Assembly (NCBI GenBank): GCA_021803025.1
Contig: JAJZQV010000001.1
Location: 38,441-102,440 of the forward strand
Reading direction: 5' to 3'
DNA: 64,000 bases
Source of the DNA: Actinomycetes bacterium
GTDB lineage: Bacteria > Actinomycetota > Actinomycetes > Propionibacteriales > Propionibacteriaceae
In this document: positions 33,142 to 40,034 of the stretch, piece after piece
Layout: each line of letters opens with the position of its first letter
Numbering within the stretch: the first letter of the stretch is position 1
The notes under the pieces: model-generated
The model's database searches: none
What the model saw: the letters and a program-made list of their open reading frames with translations, nothing else
Told to the model about the DNA's origin: nothing
Translations under genes and position numbers: made by a program

Positions 33142-34629
33142 TCAGAGCGTGGTGACCTTGGCCAGGCCGGCCGCGTCGTGGACGTTCACGGCGTAGTACC
33201 CGAAGACGCCTTCGTCGACGCCGCCGCGGCTCACGTCGAGGGACTCCACCCGGATGGGTGCGTCGCCGCCGAGTTCGTGGACGGTCGCCGCGGAGCGGGT
33301 GCCCACCAGCACGTCGGTGGCGGCGAGCGCGCCGGACGGCAGCATCTTGAACGTGTTCAGCTCGCCGTTCTCGAACCCCAGGGCGGCGTTGAGGTAGGCG
33401 AGGCGGTCCTGCTCGCGGGTGAGCAGCAGGTCACGCCACAGCGTGGTCGAGACCACGGCCCAGTCGGGCATCGTGTCGGTGTCGTCGAGGATCGCCACGA
33501 CACCGTCGACGATCGCGGACAGGGCCTTGCTCACGTTGGCCGGGACCGCGCCGGGCGCCACGACCGTCGACGCGGCGAGCGCCTCTGTGAGCACGGCCAC
33601 GTCGGACACGCGCTTGTAGGACTCCGTCATGGCGGCGAAGTAGGCGGCGAAGAACGCCGTATCGTTGAAGTCGCGGAACTTGCGGTCGATGTCGTGCGCG
33701 CCGGCGATCCTCTTGGCGTCGATCTCGACTGCCATGGTCGCGATCGCCGCGGACGGGACCGCGGTCTTGCCGCCGGTCCAGGCGGCGACAGCCGGCCGGG
33801 TGACCCAACGCCAGCCGGACACCTTGAAGCTGGTGAGGTCGGCGTGGTTGAACAGTGGCACGTAGCGGCGCTGGTAGGCCGTCCCGGACCACAGCTCGCC
33901 CACGTACTGGGGCTGTTCGAGGCCGAGGATGTTGGCCGGGATGACGTCGGCCAGGGCCGCGAGCAGGGTGGGGGTGCGGTGGCCGCCGTTGTACGCGGCG
34001 AGGACCCGGTACAGCTCGTCGGTTCCGAACTCGAGCCGGCGGCCGGCGCCGGTGGTGGCGGTCAGGCCGGCGTCGGGCACGGACGCGGTCAGGACGGGGG
34101 CGGGCTCGACGGCCGCCGTGGGCTCGGACATGTTTTCTCCTTCGGTGGCCGTGGCGGGCGCCACGGGGTCGGTGGGTGGGGTGTCGGGGTGCAGTGAGGC
34201 GGCCAGGCGGGCCGAGTCGAACGCAGGATGGACGACCTGTGCGGCGCCGACCAGGACGCCGGACATGAGCCGGCCGCCCGAGATCACGGGCTGGTCAACC
34301 TCGAAGGACAGGCCGGTGCGGACGCCTTCGGCGGCCTCCACCAGGGCGTCGTCGCCGGCGCTGGTGGCGATCACGCGGAACGTGGCGTCGATCCCGGACG
34401 CGGTCTCGACCACGGACGTTCCCAGGCCGATGGGCGTTAATGCGTCGTGCTCGCGGTTGAGGACCAGCGCCGCCGGGTCGGCCGGCAGGGTGAGCACGCC
34501 GGCGTCGACGGTGAGCGCGCCGAGGTTTGTGTAGCCGACCTGCCCGAACGGCACCAGCTGGCCGGACAGGGTCCGCTCGGCCGCCGAGGCGGTCAGCCGG
34601 CCGTTGGGGTAGGTGACGGTGAGCGGCAT
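33142..34629 (-). CDS. Fused HK97-type prohead protease and major capsid protein
   Basis: The 495-residue product has two parts. Residues 1 to about 145 match the HK97 prohead protease family: VLNREHDALTPIGLG with H61, and VRTGLSFEVDQP with S108 as candidate catalytic residues. After a Pro/Ala linker, residues 167-495 form a phage capsid of the HK97 fold (NILGLEQPQYVGELWSG, TSFKVSGWRWVTRPAVAAWT, VHDAAGLAKVTTL). At codon 167 an ATG (34131-34129) has AAGGAG 6 nt upstream, so a separate 329-residue capsid protein could also be made from the same message. Fusion of the two functions is a genome-compaction feature. Confidence 0.88.
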   Translation of the reverse strand: MPLTVTYPNGRLTASAAERTLSGQLVPFGQVGYTNLGALTVDAGVLTLPADPAALVLNREHDALTPIGLGTSVVETASGIDATFRVIATSAGDDALVEAAEGVRTGLSFEVDQPVISGGRLMSGVLVGAAQVVHPAFDSARLAASLHPDTPPTDPVAPATATEGENMSEPTAAVEPAPVLTASVPDAGLTATTGAGRRLEFGTDELYRVLAAYNGGHRTPTLLAALADVIPANILGLEQPQYVGELWSGTAYQRRYVPLFNHADLTSFKVSGWRWVTRPAVAAWTGGKTAVPSAAIATMAVEIDAKRIAGAHDIDRKFRDFNDTAFFAAYFAAMTESYKRVSDVAVLTEALAASTVVAPGAVPANVSKALSAIVDGVVAILDDTDTMPDWAVVSTTLWRDLLLTREQDRLAYLNAALGFENGELNTFKMLPSGALAATDVLVGTRSAATVHELGGDAPIRVESLDVSRGGVDEGVFGYYAVNVHDAAGLAKVTTL

Positions 34630-34632
34630 GTC

Positions 34633-35691
34633 TCAGTCCTTCCCGGTGGGGGTCGTGGCCGGCTCGTCGAGCGCGGCGAGCTGGGCCATGTCGAATCGGA
34701 TGGAGCGGCCGGGCTCGATCATGTCGTCGAGCGACAGCCGGCCCTCGAACGGGCTCGACCAGTAGGTCAGCGACAGGCTCGACAGCTCGTTGCGCTTGGT
34801 CGCGGTCGTCGAGTAGGTCAGCGACGCAGTGGCTAGGGCGCCCTCGAGCAGCGCGGACGGCAGCGACAGGTAGTTGGCCACGTCCAGCCGGATCGCGTTA
34901 CGGCCCTGCACGTACAGGTCGGTGGCGGTGGTGCCGTGCGGGATCACCTGGATAGCGGCCGGGGTGTACGCGGTGCCGCCGGTCTTGCGCTTGGCCTCCC
35001 ACGATGCGACCAGGTCGGCGGACTCGGTCTCGGTTAGCGGCATGTTCGGGTCGGTGTTGTGCAGCTCGACCAGGGGCACGGGCGCGGCGACCCGCTGAGC
35101 CCACGCGGCCTCGAGGTCGAGGCCGGCCCGGATCGTATCGGCGGCGATCGTCAGCAGCCCCTCCTGGGGGCCTTCGATCAGGACGACCTCACCGGGTGCG
35201 GCGGGCCGCCACCTGGCGGTCGTGCTGTCGCGCAGCTCGATGCGCATGTTCTCGATGCGCCACAGCTCCGGGTGCCGGCGGTTCGCGGCGAGGATGCGGC
35301 CGCGGATGTCGCGGCTGGTATTCCACAGCGACACGCCGTAGAACATCAGGTCGTCCAGTGTCCACAGGGTCCGGGCGCGGGGCGACATCAGCCCATCGGT
35401 GCGGTACAGCCATGTGGGTTGGTCGGGATCGGACAGCCGGTTCTCGCCTTCGAACGCGACCAGCGGCAGCTGTGACAGCTGGCCGACGATCAGGGCGCGG
35501 CCGCGGGCGATCGACGGCACGCGCATGGCGTCGGCCCGGGTCACGCCGGGAGCCTTCGTTCCGGTCACGTCGGACCAGACCACACGGCTCAGGTCGTTAC
35601 TCGACCAGGGCGTGGTGAGGGCCGCGCCACTGTCGCCGGCGATCGCGGCCACTGCCGAGCTGCTCAGCCCGAGCCAGTCCATGAGTCCCAC
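34633..35691 (-). CDS. Phage portal protein
   Basis: The 352-residue protein has the HK97-type portal pattern: a short helical start, VTRADAMRVPSIARGRALIVGQLSQLPL near residues 50-77, WTLDDLMFYGVSLW, and NYLSLPSALLEGALATASLTYSTT in the later half. It forms the dodecameric DNA gate at a head vertex. It is shorter than many portals (400 or more residues), consistent with the small phage. Its stop is 3 bp before the protease-capsid gene. Confidence 0.85.
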   Translation of the reverse strand: MGLMDWLGLSSSAVAAIAGDSGAALTTPWSSNDLSRVVWSDVTGTKAPGVTRADAMRVPSIARGRALIVGQLSQLPLVAFEGENRLSDPDQPTWLYRTDGLMSPRARTLWTLDDLMFYGVSLWNTSRDIRGRILAANRRHPELWRIENMRIELRDSTTARWRPAAPGEVVLIEGPQEGLLTIAADTIRAGLDLEAAWAQRVAAPVPLVELHNTDPNMPLTETESADLVASWEAKRKTGGTAYTPAAIQVIPHGTTATDLYVQGRNAIRLDVANYLSLPSALLEGALATASLTYSTTATKRNELSSLSLTYWSSPFEGRLSLDDMIEPGRSIRFDMAQLAALDEPATTPTGKD

Positions 35692-35727
35692 GACCGGAAC
35701 TCTCCACCGGGGGACCGGACAAACGGC

Positions 35728-35943
35728 CTAGTTGCCTGACACGGATCGGCGTGTCCGCTCCCGGGCGCGGGCTTTCTGGGCGGCTTTCTGGGCCGGGTTC
35801 ACCACTCCGGGATGGGTTCGCGCGACGTGGCGGGCGAGGGCCTCCTGTGCGGCTTGGCGCGACACGGTCAGGATTCGCACCGTGCAGTCGCCTTCCTCAC
35901 AGATGGCCAGTACGGGGGCGTTCGGCAGGCCGGCGTCGATCAT
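35728..35943 (-). CDS. Small zinc-finger-like phage protein
   Basis: The 71-residue basic protein has CEEGDC near residue 17 and HVARTH near 41, giving a C-x4-C...H-x3-H spacing compatible with one zinc finger. Its C-terminus is very basic (KAAQKARARERTRRS). It lies between terminase and portal. A DNA-binding role is plausible only by composition. Confidence 0.6.
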   Translation of the reverse strand: MIDAGLPNAPVLAICEEGDCTVRILTVSRQAAQEALARHVARTHPGVVNPAQKAAQKARARERTRRSVSGN

Positions 35944-35957
35944 GGTTTGAGGTCCTC

Positions 35958-37525
35958 TCAGGCGTAGGTGATTACTGGGCGTTCGCGTCGTGCGCGTTCG
36001 TCGTACTGCCACAGGGCGACTGAGGCGGCGACCAGGGGGGACACGTCAGCGGTCGACGCCTTGCGGGCGAACAGCCGGCCCCCGTCTCCTTGGGTGCGCC
36101 ATGCGGCGCCGGCCACGGCCGCGTCGAGGTCGTCCTGTCCGTAGTGGCGCAGGTTCCCGGACTCGATCTCGCGGACCAGCCGCGCGGCCGCGCCTTGCAT
36201 GGCCTTGAGCGTCAGGCCGGCGACCCGCACCCGGGAGCGGGTGAGCACGTCGGCCACGTCCTGGTTAGCGCCGATCTGGTCGTATCCGGCCGGGACGCGG
36301 AACTTGAGCGCGGCCCGCTCGGCCGCGGCCGGCAGCCAGTCGGTGCCGGGCCGGTAGCCGACCAGCTCGAGCACGGCACGGCCGGTGGCGTCGCGCCATG
36401 CGAGGACCAGCGAGGCGGTGCTGCTGTCGGGTGCCACGTCCCACCCGATGCCGACCTGGTCGGGCCGGTCGGGCAGGGGCAGCGGGGCGCCGGCGTCGTC
36501 GACGGCCCGGCAGCCGCGCCACGCGGCCGGCGAGATCGCGGCCACCGACGCGTCGAGGGGCCAGCGGCAGCCGTACTCGGCTTCGAACTTGGTACGCGTC
36601 ATCTGGTTGTCGAGCAGCCGGGAGGCAATCAGGTCGTACGTGGTGAGGGTGCCGATCCCGGGGTGCACGCGGCGCAGCATGTTGCGGTCGAGCCCTAGCC
36701 GGCCATCGTCGTCGACGGTGACCATTTCCTCGTCGTCGCGCAGCCGGTAGGTGAGTAGGCCGGCCTTCGCCTTCGGCTTGAGCGCGAGCTGTAGCCGGTC
36801 CCACAGCAGCCCGGACCGGGTCTCGCCCGGGGTGCCGGTGATGATGATTTGGCCCGTGGGCCGGGTGTCCATGAGCGGCAGCGCGCCGGCGACCAACCGT
36901 TCTGAGAGGTCGTCGGACAGCTCGCCGGCCTCGTCGAGGATGATGCGATCCGCGGCGGCCGATCGGAACGCGCCAGGCTCGGGCTTGACGACCCAGATAC
37001 GCGACCCGTTGTTGAACTCGATCGCCTCGCTACCGGCCGACCAGAACAGCCGGCCCATGCGGTTGGCCGGGTTGCGTGCGCCCTCGAAGTCGCGCAGCTC
37101 GAGCACGCGCATGAACTCGCGGATGATCGCCCGGCCGCGCAGCCCGTCCTGAGCCGCGGTCACACAGCGCCACCCGGGGATCGTGGCGGCCTTGCCGAGA
37201 GTGTCGGACCAAATCGCGGTGGTCTTCGACGCGCGGCGCGGCTCGAGGATCACGGCCTCCTGGTACAGCGGCAGCCCCTTGACGTTCTCGGCGTTGAGCA
37301 GCGCGGCGACCTCCTCGCCCTGACGGTGCAGCGGCATGCCGAGCAGCTCGGCGCCGTGGCGCGCGGTGGCGATGTTCGTACCCGCGGGATGCGGCTTAGT
37401 TCGGTCGGGCGTGCGATTCGTCGCACCGTCGCGGCCCCGTAGGGAGAAAACGGGAGGGGCCGCGGTAGCGTGGGCTGTCCGGCGTGCTCAAAAGACTCGA
37501 CGAGAGCGGGCTGGTTCGTATTCAC
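35958..37525 (-). CDS. Terminase large subunit, apparently frameshifted near its N-terminus
   Basis: From ATG 37337 the frame encodes 459 residues with Walker A-like EPRRASKTT (32-40), Walker B RIILDEAG (131-138), the coupling motif ITGTPG, and nuclease Asp in GIGWDVAPDSS. It translocates and cuts phage DNA. Homologous-looking sequence continues upstream of 37337 (PHPAGTNIATARHGAELLG) to a stop at 37490-37488 with no ATG, GTG or TTG. A GTG at 37525 with GAGGT 10 nt upstream, 13 bp after the HNH stop, opens another frame (NTNQPALVESFEHAGQPTL, PLPFSPYGAATVRRIARPT). Joining them needs a -1 shift between about 37487 and 37340. This could be mutation, sequence error or programmed shifting. Confidence 0.8.
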
Positions 37526-37538
37526 CTGGTGACGTACC

Positions 37539-37844
37539 TCACAGTCCTCTGATGTTGCGGTCTCGGTCGGTGGTGCGCTGTTCGATTCGCCGCCGGCCGT
37601 TGGTGATCTCGGCGCCGCGTCGGCCGCCGGCTCGCATGTTGCACTCCGAGTGAGCGGGCGCAGTCTCGGTCCCACCGTCCTCACGCGAGATCGGCCAGTG
37701 GTCGACCTGCCAGCCGTCGGCCGGCAGCCACGGGCGGGGCACGACCGGCCGGCCACATCGGCAGCACAGCCACGGCAGTCGCGACTTCCATGCGGCCCGG
37801 GCTCGCCGGACGGTCGACCCCGACCAGGGCGTGGGCGCGTTCAC
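37539..37844 (-). CDS. Phage HNH endonuclease
   Basis: The 101-residue protein has the HNH fold: zinc cysteines in CCRCGRPV, the catalytic segment GWQVDHWPISREDGG, and SECNMRAGGRRGAE with the second metal-binding residues. HNH proteins next to the terminase large subunit help cut cos ends in many siphophages, which suggests cos packaging here. GTG 37844 overlaps the stop of the upstream gene (GTGA). Confidence 0.85.
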   Translation of the reverse strand: MNAPTPWSGSTVRRARAAWKSRLPWLCCRCGRPVVPRPWLPADGWQVDHWPISREDGGTETAPAHSECNMRAGGRRGAEITNGRRRIEQRTTDRDRNIRGL

Positions 37845-38227
37845 AGTCGGCGGCTCGCCACGCGTGCGAGGACGTAGCCGGGTACGTGCTTGGTCTCGAC
37901 TGGCGACGTGCGGCGACGGCCGAGGGTGACCATGAGGGTTTCGAGCTGGAGGCGTGCCTGCTCGCGCCACCAGGCCAGGGTGTGAGAGTCCCACTCGGGC
38001 ACGGGCAGCACGACGCCGAGCAGTCCCGAGGTTGTCAGGGTCTCGGGTGTCGGTGACGGGCAGCCGGCGAGCATGCTTGCCCAGTCCGGCACTCGCACGT
38101 CCTCGTTGCTGCTTGTCACCCGACGCCGAGCAGGACGCGAGGCGGTCGCGTGCTCGAGGTCTGCCGACTTGTCCACAGCCATCGCGCGCGCGTCGCTACC
38201 TTCCGCGCTTACTAGGTGTCCTCTCAT
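37841..38227 (-). CDS. Hypothetical phage protein
   Basis: The 128-residue protein is not recognised. It contains VRVPDWASMLAGCPSPTPE and a C-terminal half with WWREQARLQLETLMVTLGRRR. It starts with AGAGGAAG directly before ATG 38227 and is coupled to the HNH gene. It belongs to the early-to-packaging part of the lytic operon. Confidence 0.55.
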   Translation of the reverse strand: MRGHLVSAEGSDARAMAVDKSADLEHATASRPARRRVTSSNEDVRVPDWASMLAGCPSPTPETLTTSGLLGVVLPVPEWDSHTLAWWREQARLQLETLMVTLGRRRTSPVETKHVPGYVLARVASRRL

Positions 38228-38254
38228 CTTCCTCTGTCTTCCTCTTGAGTTCTC

Positions 38255-38737
38255 TTATCTAGGGCCAACGTTTTGTTGCCCCTGAGGGCCAACGTTTTGT
38301 TGGGTCTGAGGGCCAACGTTTTGTTGGGTCTGAGGGCCAACGTTTCGTTGCCCCTGGGGTGCCCGGCGGGTGGCGATGCTGACCACGTTGTCCACAGGTG
38401 GGCGGTCGTCGACGCCGGGGAGCGGCAGGGCGTCCACGTGCAGCTCGTAGACGGCGCGTGAGCCGTTGACGGCCTCGCGGGCGCGGGTCACGGCGCCGGC
38501 GCGGACGAGGGACGCGACAGCGCGGCGGACGGTCTCCTTGTCGGTTGCGTACGTGGGGCCAGCGGGGTCGTGGTGGCGCCCGATGGTGGCCAGGACGAGC
38601 GCGGCCGATCCTCCGAAGTACATGGGCCGGGTGTCGTCGTCGCGGGCCTGTAGGGCCATGGCGACGAGCGTGAGTGTCTCTCGGGGGGTCAGCACCCGGG
38701 ACCAGAGCATGGCCCGGGTGGCTAGCTGGTAACCCAT
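38255..38737 (-). CDS. HTH-domain replication-type protein with repeated C-terminus
   Basis: The 160-residue protein has a winged-helix-like region (MALQARDDDTRPMYFGGS, then TYATDKETVRRAVASLVRAGAV) like the N-terminal domain of actinophage and plasmid replication or helix-turn-helix proteins. The C-terminus is four repeats of about eight residues (QQNVGPQ type), encoded by the tandem 24-bp units at 38262-38357. ATG 38737 follows the previous stop by one base; the longer upstream frame overlaps that gene and is not used. It may bind an origin that lies in its own gene, by analogy with iteron-containing initiators. That is inference. Confidence 0.65.
   Translation of the reverse strand: MGYQLATRAMLWSRVLTPRETLTLVAMALQARDDDTRPMYFGGSAALVLATIGRHHDPAGPTYATDKETVRRAVASLVRAGAVTRAREAVNGSRAVYELHVDALPLPGVDDRPPVDNVVSIATRRAPQGQRNVGPQTQQNVGPQTQQNVGPQGQQNVGPR
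38262..38357. repeat. Four tandem 24-bp iteron-like repeats, each with an inverted repeat
   Basis: Units start at 38262, 38286, 38310 and 38334 with consensus GGGCCAACGTTTTGTTGGGT plus CTGA. Units 2 and 3 contain the perfect palindrome CCAAC-GTTTT-GTTGG; units 1 and 4 keep CAAC...GTTG. Spacing is about two helical turns plus. They lie within the 3' coding end of the HTH protein. Confidence 0.8.
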
Positions 38738-38738
38738 G

Positions 38739-38999
38739 TCAAGCGGCCACCACAGGACAGCCCTGCCAGTGGAGCGCGTCGCCGCGGCCGCATGAGCGGC
38801 ACCGGCCGGGCAGGGTGACCGCCACGGCCCACCAGCGCCAGAACACGGGCTGTCCGTCGTCACGGCTCAGGGTCTCGCCGGTACGCGTGTTCAGGACCTC
38901 GCCAAGGTGGACGACCAGGCCGTCGACGGTCGGCATAGTCTGGGCCTCGCTCGGCCCTGAGCGGCGGCCAGGTACCCAGTCGCGGCCATGCCTCTTCAC
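38739..38999 (-). CDS. Small phage protein with a zinc-ribbon-like motif
   Basis: The 86-residue protein ends with CRSCGRGDALHWQGC, giving C-x2-C and a later H/C pair that could bind zinc. The N-terminal half is beta-rich (GLVVHLGEVLNTRTGE). It is coupled to both neighbours in the early operon. Function unknown. Confidence 0.6.
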   Translation of the reverse strand: MKRHGRDWVPGRRSGPSEAQTMPTVDGLVVHLGEVLNTRTGETLSRDDGQPVFWRWWAVAVTLPGRCRSCGRGDALHWQGCPVVAA

Positions 39000-39199
39000 G
39001 GTCGGACCCCGAGCCGACCGTATGCCTTGGCGGCTGCCGCGAGTCGGTTGGTGAGTCGCGTCAGCTCCTGGTGCTCGGCGTAGGTCATGCCGGGAAGGTT
39101 GATGCTGAGGCAGGTCTTGTACTCCTCGAGCGCGATCGCGGCCTCAGCAAGATCGATCAGCCGGGCGGCCGCGTCGGCGAAGTTTGGCGCGTCGGTCAT
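38996..39199 (-). CDS. Small early phage protein
   Basis: The 67-residue, helical, acidic protein (MTDAPNFADAAARLIDLAEA) is not recognised. ATG 39199 overlaps the cro stop (ATGA), placing it second in the lytic operon. Its end overlaps the next gene by 4 bp. Confidence 0.6.
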   Translation of the reverse strand: MTDAPNFADAAARLIDLAEAAIALEEYKTCLSINLPGMTYAEHQELTRLTNRLAAAAKAYGRLGVRP

Positions 39200-39429
39200 G
39201 CTGCCGCCGCCATGGCCGCGTCGAGAACGGCAGCGGTGGGCAGGATGTCGAGCAGCGAGGGGTACGCCTCGCACAGGCGCACGATCTCGCCCCAGCGCCA
39301 CTCTGTCTTGCCGGTGAAGCGATCAGAGACAGCCCGAACCGATAGGCCGAGCAGGGCGGCAACGCGTAGCTGCGTATGGCCGGCCTTGGCGAGCTCGCCG
39401 CGCAGGTGCGCGGTCACGGTGTAAGTCAT
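39196..39429 (-). CDS. Cro-like HTH regulator, first gene of the lytic operon
   Basis: This 77-residue helix-turn-helix protein has HTH LRVAALLGLSVRAVSDRFTGKTEWRW around residues 21-46. It is divergent from the repressor across 99 bp and resembles it in the recognition region (both have a DR-x2-GKT-x-W pattern), so the two appear paralogous and likely bind the same palindromes. No Shine-Dalgarno precedes ATG 39429, and AATGAT lies 6 nt upstream, so transcription may start at the ATG. By position it is the Cro that favours lytic growth. Confidence 0.8.
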   Translation of the reverse strand: MTYTVTAHLRGELAKAGHTQLRVAALLGLSVRAVSDRFTGKTEWRWGEIVRLCEAYPSLLDILPTAAVLDAAMAAAA

Positions 39430-39441
39430 GGCGCGATCATT

Positions 39442-39509
39442 GCGGAATCTCCGCTATCGACAGGTGCGACACGCTGAGGAATCCCTCAGATGTCAGCGGG
39501 ATACCCGCT
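39442..39509. promoter_or_regulatory. Immunity operators: three palindromes between cro and repressor
   Basis: GCGGAATCTCCGC (39442-39454) and AGCGGGATACCCGCT (39495-39509) share the context GCGG.AT..CCGCTATCG. Between them CTGAGGAATCCCTCAG (39474-39489) is a related palindrome. The outer two sit just upstream of AATGAT (toward cro) and TACCTT (toward the repressor), each 6 nt before an ATG, as expected if they cover both promoters. Confidence 0.65.
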
Positions 39510-39528
39510 ATCGCTGTACCTTGACTGC

Positions 39529-39822
39529 ATGCCGAGACCACGAACCTTCGTCCCAGCCGATGAGTCCACGATGCCGGGACTCGTCGCGTCCAACATCCGA
39601 GCCCTGGCTAGTCGGCGGGGCCTCAGTCAGGTGCAGCTAGCGAAGGCCATGGGCATGTCGGCGCGCACGTTGGCGGACCGCTGGTGGGGCAAGACGCAGT
39701 GGCAGCTCGAGGACTTGGACGCGGCCGCGGCGGTGCTGGGCGTCACGCCATGGGACCTGTGTACGCCAGACGATCTATGGCGCGCTCGGAGGGACTCGAA
39801 CCCCCAACCTGCTGATCCGTAG
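39529..39822 (+). CDS. Immunity repressor, short prophage form ending inside attR
   Basis: The 97-residue protein has an XRE-type helix-turn-helix at about residues 24-52 (RALASRRGLSQVQLAKAMGM). It would keep the lytic operon off by binding the palindromes just upstream. Residues 84-96 (WRARRDSNPQPAD) are encoded by the attR core, that is by tRNA-Arg DNA, and the next codons are CCG TAG from the host side. In the excised circle the same frame continues through attL for 33 codons to TGA at 25055-25057, giving a 129-residue form. ATG 39529 is preferred to ATG 39490 because homology begins later and a TACCTT hexamer lies 6 nt upstream; no Shine-Dalgarno is present. Confidence 0.85.
   Translation: MPRPRTFVPADESTMPGLVASNIRALASRRGLSQVQLAKAMGMSARTLADRWWGKTQWQLEDLDAAAAVLGVTPWDLCTPDDLWRARRDSNPQPADP
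39778..39816. mobile_element. attR: 39-bp core inside tRNA-Arg and inside the repressor gene
   Basis: This is identical to 24917-24955. It restores the 3' half and CCA of tRNA-Arg(ACG) with phage DNA and at the same time encodes repressor residues 84-96. The crossover lies within these 39 bp. Confidence 0.95.
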
Positions 39823-39853
39823 TCAGCTGCTCTATCCATTGAGCCACGAGCGC
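39781..39853 (-). tRNA. tRNA-Arg(ACG), prophage attachment site
   Basis: The minus strand gives acceptor GCGCTCG (39853-39847) paired with CGAGCGC, discriminator G at 39781 and encoded CCA at 39780-39778. The anticodon loop CTACGGA gives ACG, the tRNA whose A34 TadA converts to inosine. The 5' half is host DNA; the 3' half from 39816 down was supplied by the phage and keeps the gene intact. Confidence 0.95.
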
Positions 39854-39873
39854 TTGGGTGAAACCGAAGTGTG

Positions 39874-39904
39874 AGTCTATCCCACCGCCACCGGAGGCGT
39901 CCAA
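39874..39904 (-). promoter_or_regulatory. Candidate tRNA-Arg promoter
   Basis: On the minus strand TTGGAC (39904-39899) and TAGACT (39879-39874) lie 19 bp apart, with TAGACT 20 bp before the tRNA 5' end. Spacing is slightly long; no better pair is seen in the 181-bp gap to pckG. Confidence 0.45.
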
Positions 39905-40034
39905 ATGGCGCCGCGGGACTGCTTCTTGCCTTGTCAGAACGAGAACCGAAAGCGGAGGCCCCGGGGACGGCGAGATCTGTCGCACCGCCTACAGTTGCGC
40001 CATATCCCTCGATGCAGAGGACACGGAGGCCGAG

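Larger units (their letters stand above)
24917..39816. mobile_element. Compact siphophage-type prophage in tRNA-Arg(ACG)
   Basis: The boundaries are perfect 39-bp direct repeats; the excised circle would be 14,861 bp. Contents are a tyrosine integrase beside attL, one minus-strand lytic operon (cro, early genes, HNH, terminase, portal, protease-capsid fusion, connectors, major tail, tape measure, tail tip, lysis), and a plus-strand repressor crossing attR. Size, HK97-type head genes, the protease-capsid fusion and a short tape measure resemble the roughly 15-kb actinophages such as Rhodococcus phage RRH1 and small Arthrobacter siphophages (from memory). Almost all genes are intact; the terminase start region appears frameshifted, so it may be recently defective or contain a sequence error. 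Confidence 0.95.

Noticed and set aside
37250..37756. A separate small terminase subunit gene before the large subunit
   Set aside because: The usable part from GTG 37525 has no helix-turn-helix and reads like terminase large-subunit N-terminus. The remaining text overlaps the catalytic gene out of frame, so a frameshifted terminase is the better explanation.
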